From the NCBI GenBank assembly GCA_037952775.1, contig JBANAY010000003.1, positions 22,506,001-22,570,000 of the forward strand: a stretch of DNA of 64,000 bases, given 5' to 3'. The notes beneath the pieces were generated by a model. That model did no database searches. It was given only the letters and a program-made list of their open reading frames with translations, and was not told the origin of the DNA. The position numbers were made by a program, and so were the translations under genes. This DNA is from Clonostachys chloroleuca (taxonomy: Eukaryota > Ascomycota > Sordariomycetes > Hypocreales > Bionectriaceae). Shown piece by piece: positions 55,996-64,000 of the stretch (the first letter of the stretch is position 1; every line of letters starts with the position of its first letter).

Positions 55996-58853
55996 ATGGG
56001 CGACTTTGATTGCTACTGTTTCTTGTGTAGTGGGCCGCTTTTCGAGCCGGAGCTCGGCTCTGCCTCCCCACGAGCTTTAATGAAGCGTCGCCAAAGAGTT
56101 GAGGAGAAGAGATTGGCATTGAAGGCAGGGCTTCGATACGTGTCAGATTCAAGTGAATCTAAAGACGATGATGAAGAGGAGAACGAGGATGACGAGGAGA
56201 TCGACGAGTACGAAGAGCGGAACTCATATGACCCCGAACTAGCTACCGAGGAACGGACTGCTTGGATCCAGTATCTGCGAGTTCTTGGATTCAATTCAAA
56301 CGCAGTCGGGGATTCCAAGTGCGAATACAAACGACGCTAATGTGACATCTTGAAAACTGACGTAAATCAGGGCTTGGATCTCTGGAAGCGCGAGGTACAA
56401 TGATGGGGTATGTCTCCTAAATAATCTTCGTGCCTGACTAGATTCTAACAACTGAGCAGGGGGTGATTGAAGTGTTTGGTAGATCTGGTTTGTCCTTTTT
56501 GCGGCAAAACCTTCCTGCCAAGGAGACTGACATCAATATAGATCCAAATCAACCCTCTTTGGCCGAGAACAGATGTTACGATTGGTAATCTGTTTCTGTG
56601 CAAATAAAATCGCCGACACTGACGATTTCTAGTTACGTGCCTACAAATGGAAACGAAGTCGTTTTCCCCTTCCACTCCAACTGTATGTCTGTGTTGAAGA
56701 AGGTGTACGAATGGAGCCATAACAGCAGCTCCTACAAGAGTAATCTACCACATTCTCCTCGGCTGTGGGCTTGGCATATACTAACAAGATAATCTGCCCT
56801 GGCCAGAAATGGAAGGTCTCGACCCTTCTGAAATCGACATGGATTCACTGTATGACGCAGCCACCGTTTTATGTGACCCATGCGCCGTCCATCTGAAATT
56901 AAAATATGGTGGTATCTCTGGCGCAAAGCAATGCTGGGAATGCCACCCCGGCGAGGAAGTAAGGCAACGTATGAAGAGCATTCAGCAGCAGTCGGCTAAC
57001 TGCTATAGTACTCGGTCACTGATCCCTTACATTCCTCTGTTGAGACGATCGAGTTGCCCCAGGTGTCTATAGCTTCTCAAGCGCACTATTCTCGCTTACG
57101 TTCTTCAGTTGACCCATTTGGAGCAGTACCCAACGAGATAATTCATTTTATTTGCAATTACCTTCCTGGGAATGATCTTAGCAACTTCTTGATAGCCTCA
57201 TTTGTGGCGCACTGCGCTACTCTTGAGCCTACGTTCTGGAAGTCTCTTGGGGGTTCTCGTATGCCGTGGGCATGGGAACTTTGGGAAAGGACGTCCAGGC
57301 ACGACTCGCAATCAGGGTTCCCTATTGACTACAAGAAACTCTATTTCATTGTTGATGCTCGTACCAGCCTTCCCTTTGGTATCACAAGAAAACTGAGTGG
57401 TTGGATGGGCTTGGCAAATCGACGACGAATATGGACTACTTGTCTCCTTCTACTGCCTCACTACTTCCGTTCTCTTCAAGGGAGGATATCTGACAACAAA
57501 TCTTCCTCTGATATCACAGATGCGGCCATCGAAGGAGAGCTTTTCCCGGTATCATACCCACTGGCATCCGGCACAGCCTCCCAAACCTTCGTTCTTCACT
57601 CATGGGAGGAGCTGCGTGCGACTCCTTCGATTTTTGAGGCGTACTGGGACTCGAATCAGAATTTAGTTGGCCTTGGCACATCCTCTGGGATGCACAAACG
57701 GATTCTTGGAAGAGGTACTAGCTCGGAATCAGGCGGAGGTAATGGGATAACGAAGTCTGCGGGCCGCATCAATACTGGTGAATGGATCCAGAGCTTGTTG
57801 CTCGGCCTCGAGATTTTGCAACCTTTACATGGCACTGCTGTTAAAAGAGTAGATGTAGGTCTAATCCGTCACTTCATAAAGGCTATTCTGACTAAATTCA
57901 GGTTACTCTAACGTCCGGAAGAAAAATCACACTTGGTGATGGACGGCGGAACTTCGCTAAGAGACAACTTCTCTGCTTTAATGGATACACGTTTGCTGGA
58001 CTTTTCGGACAAATTGGCCATGTATGCCCTCACTACCTCCATATTATCCACTCGCTAACGTACATAGAATGGAGTGATTGGGTCATTGGGTATCCTGCAG
58101 TGTCCCACGCCCAAGTCTTTGTGTGATATTACATCTCCAAAGCTATCGATCGCTGAACGACTTCTGTGGCATCATTCATCTTCCTCCATCGTACATCATC
58201 GTGAGGTAAAGCTCCGACCACTTGTCACTTTGGAAGATAGTTCCATCAATGCATTGACGCCGCACGAGACTTTTTCGTGGACCGCGGGTCCCAAGCAATT
58301 CAGCAAACTTGAACGAATCTCCGCTAGACTCTGTACGGTCCTGGAACATACGGGCATCTTGCAGTTGCAGTGCAGGTTCGTTCGGATATTCTGGGAACCA
58401 AAAAGGGGACTGGGCAGAAACAGTGGTGACGTTTCCGAAGAGCTTCTCGAGTCAGAGGACACTCCTGTCCATCATTTCGACATCGATGGGCCAGGTGGCG
58501 AACGTGTTATTGGTGTAAAGGCACAAGGAACCAATGACAATATTACAGCAATCACAGTAAGTTGTAGCATGCTTTCGACAACTCAGCGGCTGACGAGGCA
58601 GTTTTGCACGAACCAAGGGCGCGAAGCGACTTTCGGCCAGGAGACGCAGGATAAGTGGACTACTTTCGAGGAAACTGGGGAGGAATTCATATTTGGTCTT
58701 GCTGCGGGATTCTCCTTGTCTACAGATCCTCGTGAAAAGGTCTATACTCTACCCTGCTCACGCACCAAGTTGGCAACTCTTTGGCTAATCTTTTATCCAC
58801 AGCACTTCTCTTTGATGAATTCTATCATAGTTCTGACAAAGGGACAAGATTAG
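55996..58853 (+). CDS. Multi-exon F-box protein of the large fungal type
   Basis: Nine exons by splice signals: 55996-56318, 56371-56407, 56460-56478, 56542-56584, 56633-56739, 56807-56958, 57009-57854, 57902-58021 and 58068-58853 (810 aa). A further in-frame intron at 58740-58802 is possible. The start MGDFDCYCFLCSGPLFEPEL is the hallmark of an Aspergillus/Penicillium F-box family with an N-terminal Cys motif. An acidic block (SKDDDEEENEDDEEIDEYEE) follows. The F-box reads FGAVPNEIIHFICNYLPGND and the region after it WKSLGGSRMPWAWELWE. The C-terminal half resembles a jacalin-like or galactose-binding beta domain (TLTSGRKITLGDGRR, GYTFAGLFGQIGHNGVIGSL). It likely selects substrates for an SCF ubiquitin ligase. 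All joints keep frame, so the gene looks intact. Confidence 0.75.
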
Positions 58854-59471
58854 CATGGGTCAATTGAAAGCAAAGAAGCTTTCCAATCTTTTGACCTCAT
58901 GGTTGTTGATTAGGGTAGCGAGTTTAGCTCAGAGTCCCAGAAATCTTGTGGGCATCACTCAAATTTAACATCTATTAAGGCGGAAAATAATAGCAAACCG
59001 TGCAATTTCATGGGACTAGTGAGAGGAAATCCAAAATGAATTTTCTCAATAAGCAAGAGCGAAACTAGGCTTCCATTGCTGTAGGTAGGGAAAATATACG
59101 GGGACAAAGTCAAGATCTGCTAATTCAATAAAAGGCTGCCGAAAGGGCCGAGGCGATTGATCCAGATCCCGTTCCGAAATCTCTGGCATACAATTGGTTG
59201 GAGAGATCCACGCAAAGGAAGGGTCCAGTTCACTCCGTTGTGGGATGGTGGAGTTGGCTGTGTGTAAAGCGAGATCTCGGGGTATCTCGGCAAGGTTGTC
59301 CATGCATCTTCATTGGGAAAGCGAGCTAACAGGCAAGTTGCTATGGGGAGCACGACTTGCAGACTTGGTATTCAAGTGCGTAGACTTGCCTCTCATTCAA
59401 TCACCACTATACCTCCTTGTCATTCTTATAGCACTCTCAGCTTGACTAGAGGATAGACCAGTTATTCCTGC
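58854..59471. other. Intergenic
   Basis: Upstream of the oxidoreductase at 59472. Nothing recognised. Confidence 0.4.
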
Positions 59472-60557
59472 TTGTCATTTCCTACAATGTCTCAAGAAAA
59501 CCCCACCCTCCGTTGGGGAATCATCGGTACGGGCCTGATTTCTTCATGGTTTAGTCGGGACCTCTCTTTGGCGCGCGATAACACCCAAGCAATCCACCAC
59601 ATTCAAGCAATCGGCTCTTCGTCCATTGAAAAGGGCACCAAGTTTGTCGAGAGTCATCTGCCAGACCAGAAGCAACATCCGACTGTATACGGTAGCTATG
59701 AAGAAGTCTACCGCGACCCAAACGTGGACATTATCTACCTTGGCGTCCCACACGCTTTTCATAAACAAGCTTGTCTTGAGGCCATTTCCCACGGCAAGCA
59801 TGTGCTGTGTGAGAAGGCTTTCACTCTCAACGCGAGAGAGGCCAGGGAGGTCTTTGACGCCGCCAAGCAAAAGGGGGTTTTTGTAATGGAGGCCATGTGG
59901 ACTCGCTTCTTTCCGCTTGTTAAGACATTGAAGAAATTGGTTCATAAGGATAAAGTTATCGGCGATGTTGTGCGTGTGTTTTGCGACTTCGCCATGAACC
60001 AAAACTTCGACTCTCTCGGCCCTGACTCGCGACTGAAAAATCCCGCGCTTGGTGCTGGAAGTCTGTTGGACATTGGCATTTACAGCTTAACATGGGGCTT
60101 GTTGACTCTCGATTCGGAAATTGGGGATCAAGCGCAGAAACCCAAAGTATTAGCAACACAGACTCTCAAGGATGGCGTCGATGTTGGAACATCCATTCTC
60201 CTCGCTTATCCAAACGGAAAACAAGGCATTTTGACATCCAACGTGGCTGTTAAGTCTCCTGCTCAATTTTGTAGAATTGAGGGTACTTCTGGCCATGTTG
60301 TGGTTCAAGGGTTTGTGGCTTCAGTGCCTGCATCGTTCACTATTTTCACCGAGCAACAGCCTGAGGGTAAACAGTATGAGTTTGAGCGCCCAGGCAGGGG
60401 CTTTTACTGGGAGGCTGATTCGGTTGCTCTTGATATTGCGGCAGGAAAGACAGAGAGTGATATAATGCCGTGGGCGGAGACAGTCCGGGTGTTGGAGATC
60501 CTCGATGAGATTAGGGCGCAGGGAGGAGCTAAATTCCCTCAGGATCAAGAGAATTGA
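59472..60557 (+). CDS. Dimeric dihydrodiol / D-xylose dehydrogenase-like oxidoreductase
   Basis: Single exon, 361 aa. Within the Gfo/Idh/MocA family this one resembles trans-1,2-dihydrobenzene-1,2-diol dehydrogenase and NADP-dependent D-xylose 1-dehydrogenase. Visible motifs are WGIIGTGLISSWFSRDL (GxGxxS nucleotide fold), IYLGVPHAFHKQACLEAI, HVLCEKAFTLNAREAREVFD and VMEAMWTRFFPLVKTLKKLV. ALGAGSLLDIGIYSLTW holds the conserved D-I-G-x-Y substrate segment. It probably oxidises aldoses or diols using NADP. A second ATG at 59487 (MSQENPT) is possible. Together with the 52-kb relative it points to sugar oxidation in this block. Confidence 0.85.
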   Translation: MSFPTMSQENPTLRWGIIGTGLISSWFSRDLSLARDNTQAIHHIQAIGSSSIEKGTKFVESHLPDQKQHPTVYGSYEEVYRDPNVDIIYLGVPHAFHKQACLEAISHGKHVLCEKAFTLNAREAREVFDAAKQKGVFVMEAMWTRFFPLVKTLKKLVHKDKVIGDVVRVFCDFAMNQNFDSLGPDSRLKNPALGAGSLLDIGIYSLTWGLLTLDSEIGDQAQKPKVLATQTLKDGVDVGTSILLAYPNGKQGILTSNVAVKSPAQFCRIEGTSGHVVVQGFVASVPASFTIFTEQQPEGKQYEFERPGRGFYWEADSVALDIAAGKTESDIMPWAETVRVLEILDEIRAQGGAKFPQDQEN

Positions 60558-61480
60558 AGTAATTCAATTTCGTGCAGAAAAGAATAACTCAAACAATATA
60601 ATTCTTTGACAATTAATATATCCATTTCAGTCAGCTACCACATGGTACGGAACTGGATGATAATCATCATTCATCAGTGTATATCTGAGTGATAGATAGT
60701 TCATTTATTGATCTATCCTCAGACAGTTGGCAACGAGTTCAGATCTTTAGTAAGTTACATTAAATCAGTCGTACGAATAGTGTCAAGGGCTCAACTCGCG
60801 ATGATGATGGCAGAGTCACGACGCCGTCTCTTATGTCTATGAACATGGACTAGGGCTCAAGGTTTTAGATGCATGCACACGATTTGATTTCAATCAAACT
60901 AGGAAATTTTTCTCTTCTAAGGATTCAACTGGAAGTCTAACACCGAAAAGGGGGCTGCTAGTTCTTAGTCTATAGGGTAGGTCGGCGAAAAGATCTCCGC
61001 TTGCTTCAGGTCTTCCAATGGCACTCACCTCACCTCAGCTCGACTCTGACTTGGCCCCGGCATTCATTAACTTTCCGAGAATGGAGCCTGAACAGATCTT
61101 ACTTTTTCTTCCATGTCGCATGATCTTGATCCGTCTCCAGCTCGTTGAACTTGTGGGGTGAACGGAATGTTCCGCGCCGCCCCGGAGACTCCGGATCTGG
61201 TAAGACACCAATTCATAGCCGAGACTCCCCGACGCAAGATTCCCCATTATACCCCGTCGCAACCCATTTTCCTGTCCGTTGCAGAGCCGTCAGCTTCTAG
61301 ACTCATTTGAGTTTTACCTTGCTTCGGCCACGTGGTTCCGCGTAGAATGGGGAAACGGGGTGCATCTACCTTTGACATCCCCGACAAGCTCTTCCGCTAC
61401 TCCCCGCCTGTTCTTTCCCGACATCCTGTTCCGAGCGCAAGCAACCTTGAGCGTCTTCAGTGTTTCAGGCATTACTTATG
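60558..61480. other. Intergenic with ACTCCCCG elements
   Basis: Upstream of the regulator. It has ACTCCCCG at 61224-61231 and 61399-61406, the same core as in the transporter/oxidoreductase promoter. No gene is recognised. Confidence 0.45.
61224..61406. promoter_or_regulatory. Paired ACTCCCCG elements upstream of the regulator
   Basis: Two copies of ACTCCCCG (61224-61231 and 61399-61406), matching the element seen two to three times in the transporter promoter. They may be stress or carbon-control elements. Confidence 0.35.
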
Positions 61481-63633
61481 ATGGCTGATTCAAAGTCCCC
61501 GGGAGACAGTGTCTCGAAGGCCGGGGGCCGGACTGGGGGTGAGTCCGACCATGCGAACAAGAGACAGCGAACCGCAGCGATGTATCAGCGAAAACGTGCA
61601 GTGACTGCCTGCCAGCCTTGTCGACTTCGCAAAACACGTTGTGATAATGTGCGACCGATATGCGGTTTCTGTTCCAAGAACGGCGCCCAGTGCACATATC
61701 CCGAAGCTAATAACGGCGACTATTCGACGTTTGTGCTCACTTGCTACCCGCGGGGAAATTTAGAATGGCTTGCTGACAATCTGTGAACATTGTGTTAGGT
61801 TTGACCCGGCAAGTTTAGCTATTCTTGATCGCATCAATCATGTAGTTTCACTACTGGAAACACAGAGCCAAGAAGCAGTTGTGAATGATGGCCCATCTGC
61901 CTCTGGGTCCTCACACGCACCACACCACTCTAGCATCCCAACCCCGGCTGATTCCACCAGGTCAACCTCGAATCTATCTGACGAAGATATCTTGTTGGCA
62001 TTTGATGTCCCGGATTTCCCTTCTAGCATTAATAACTGTGAGAGCATTCTCCACTGGCCCGTATTTGAAGGCCTGGTGCCGGATATTCATTCCTTCATTT
62101 TGGATCTTGACGATACTGGCGCTGGCCGTGGTGATCGTGTTGTCGAGGCACGGGGCTCTCTTGGCCGTGGCGTCCAAGAGGATGACTTCATATCGCTATC
62201 TAAAAGATTCTTGGCTTACGTGCACGTCAAGAATCCTATCCTCGATGTATCGGATTATAAGAATCAAGTTCGGATTGCAGCAGAAAACGGACCCAGGTGG
62301 GATGGCCAATCATGTCTTGTAGTAGGTCCTTTTCTCTCATGGAGCCACAGCGTGAGCTTTCCCTAATGCAACAATTTCAGTTGATTTCATGTGCACTAGC
62401 ATGTCTTTCAGCACCCTTCCAATCAGATATTACTTTTGGCAACACACCTGAATCGATGCGGTCTTCGACATCTGCAGCCGTGGATCCAGACACTGCAGCG
62501 ATGTATTATCTGGCTGCAAAGAAGCGATTGGGCATACAGAAGCCGTCTCTGCTCTACATCCAGTGCCTATTCCTGTGTGGAGTGTACGAAATGTATACCT
62601 TGTCTCCCCTACAAGCTTGGTTCTACTTTAACAGGGCTTGTGTTGATTTACGTAACCTGCTCTGGGCACGCAACCGAAGGAGGTCACCGGATCCGGTCTC
62701 ACAAGAAGCTCGTCGGTTAGAGCAAAGACTATATTGGTCTTGTGTAAAGACCGAGTAGTAAGTCTTGATTTATAGAAGGATAGAATGAGGTTCTAACTAA
62801 CAGTATGCCGAAGTGAGCTGAGATGCGAAATACCATTGCCGCCGAGCGGGATCACCAACTGTGAGTACCCAGACATGTTCCCATCTCCCCCAACGAGATT
62901 AGGGTCCCCGACCATCCACGGACAGACCCTCGAAGAGCTCCAGTCAGATATTGTTCCTGAAGAGGAAAAAAGCTGGTTCTACTACCTCGCAGAGATCTCT
63001 TATCGTCGCATTTTGAATCGTGCCATGGCGGTAATGGGCCACGAAGGAGAAGAGGGCTGGACCCGGAATATCTCCAGTCGGATCAAGCAGTGCAAGACTT
63101 TCAATGATCAAATAGATCTGTGGTAAGGATCGATACCTCAAAGAAATGGTGCCAGGATGAGAAAAAAGCTGATCATACGTAGGTATTCTCATGTACCGCC
63201 TCAGCTCAACCCTCAACATGAAGGCCACGAGAACAGTGAACTCGGGCAGTTTCTAGCCAATCGTGCTATCAGCTGCCGCGAATGGATCCACCGGCCGTTC
63301 CTCTACTACATTATTCATAGGCCGCCTTCCGATCCAATCTATGATCAAGTGATGCCGTTGGCACAGAAGTGCTTGGAGCTTTGCGTTCAACAAATGATAC
63401 GCACTTTTGGCAACCACAGACATCACGGCACTTGGTATGTCTCCCGGGGGTGTATAACCCGAGCCCTGCTCCTTCTTGCCGCCGCCAGAAGTGGAAAGAT
63501 ATCGCTCCCCGAGGATTGGAAAGAGGCTTTGGAGATAGCTCGGGGGACGGTGCGTAGATGGTGCGGCGAGGCGACCGATCTTCGCTGGGCTGAAGCTACA
63601 TTCGACGATATTGTGAGAGTCGTAATAGAATGA
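61481..63633 (+). CDS. Zn2Cys6 transcription factor (fungal_trans type)
   Basis: Exons 61481-61728, 61799-62318, 62381-62757, 62814-63122 and 63183-63633 join to 634 aa. The fourth acceptor was set at CCGAAG (62813) because it keeps KTEYELRCEIPLPPSG in frame. The zinc cluster reads AVTACQPCRLRKTRCDNVRP and then ICGFCSKNGAQCTYP, with all six cysteines. A leucine-containing linker (LAILDRINHVVSLLETQ) may dimerise. The middle homology has MYYLAAKKRLGIQKPSLLYI, QCLFLCGVYEMYTLSPLQAW and WFYYLAEISYRRILNRA. The gene ends 366 bp before the window edge. As the only regulator of the 48-64 kb block it is a fair candidate to control the sugar genes; this is inference from position. Confidence 0.85.
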
Positions 63634-64000
63634 GCATTTAATACAACTACTCAAATTTGCCGGACATTGGATCCGGCTAAATTCAATCGGGCAATAGTAA
63701 TAAAAAATTGATATGAAATCTATCTAAATAATCTAATTGAAATGTGCAGTCTTTCCTGTAACATCATCTAACGCCACGAATCGTTTATTGCTTTGCCCAA
63801 TTTTAACCACCAGCCTGACCGGCGGGCTCTTTGTCGCCGTATTTTATGCACTTGAATTGCTAGATAGCAGTCAAGTCTACAACTCCTCAACTTTGAGAGA
63901 ATTGTCGTTGTCTGCTGAGAGACCATCATTGACATCTTCACCTTTGCAGCCGAGCGAAGCCACGTGGTACATTAGACCGAGACATGCCAGCAGACTCCAA
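63634..64000. other. Intergenic to window edge
   Basis: 3' flank of the regulator. Nothing recognised. Confidence 0.4.

Noticed and set aside
58740..58802. A last intron in the large F-box gene
   Set aside because: The donor GTCTAT is weak and the 63-bp segment is open in frame, so I left it as coding and only mention it as possible.
1..64000. A secondary-metabolite core cluster or CRISPR array
   Set aside because: No PKS, NRPS, terpene or DMAT synthase motifs are seen, and no spaced direct repeats other than coding ones.

Overview
The window is nuclear DNA from a filamentous ascomycete, most likely a eurotiomycete of the Aspergillus/Penicillium type. The signs are many short introns (about 46-150 bp, GTAAGT-like donors, CTAAC-like branch sites), several Zn2Cys6 regulators, F-box proteins of the Aspergillus style, a LysM-WSC secreted protein, MFS transporters and a P450. 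No polyketide synthase, NRPS or terpene synthase core enzyme is visible. Exon joins were made by hand from splice signals and frame continuity, so they are models rather than transcript-supported structures.

Left part (1-16 kb): the 3'-truncated gene of a secreted lysine/proline repeat protein; a prolyl-oligopeptidase-family gene with VHL-like and WW inserts and a one-base frame break; a fungal membrane protein; a LysM-WSC protein; a WD40-like protein; an uncharacterised gene; and a frame-broken F-box gene. A tRNA-Glu(CUC) follows at 17 kb.

17-24 kb is a decayed zone. It holds a Zn2Cys6 pseudogene, a possible copia LTR scrap, an intact amidohydrolase, an NCS1 purine/cytosine permease pseudogene with two nonsense transitions, and a 5'-less regulator fragment. 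24-28 kb carries a secreted ferritin-like protein and a glycine-rich, four-repeat, dibasic-punctuated secreted precursor (a KEP-type protein).

30-39 kb: a Zn2Cys6 regulator is divergent from a DHA2 drug:H+ antiporter, followed by a FAD-linked oxidase lacking both usual covalent flavin ligands and a secreted GDSL esterase. 40-48 kb is a gentisate-type aromatic catabolic cluster: P450, gentisate 1,2-dioxygenase, divergent fumarylpyruvate hydrolase (one-base frame break) and a Zn2Cys6 regulator. A perfect CCG-N6-CGG palindrome lies in the shared promoter.

48-64 kb looks like a sugar/glycoside utilisation block: a GFA-family protein, an intracellular GH3 beta-glucosidase, a Gfo/Idh/MocA oxidoreductase divergent from a sugar transporter, an F-box protein, a second Gfo/Idh/MocA (dihydrodiol/xylose dehydrogenase-like) enzyme and a Zn2Cys6 regulator. 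Several otherwise healthy genes carry single-base frame breaks, mostly in short homopolymers. This suggests either recent decay or assembly indels.
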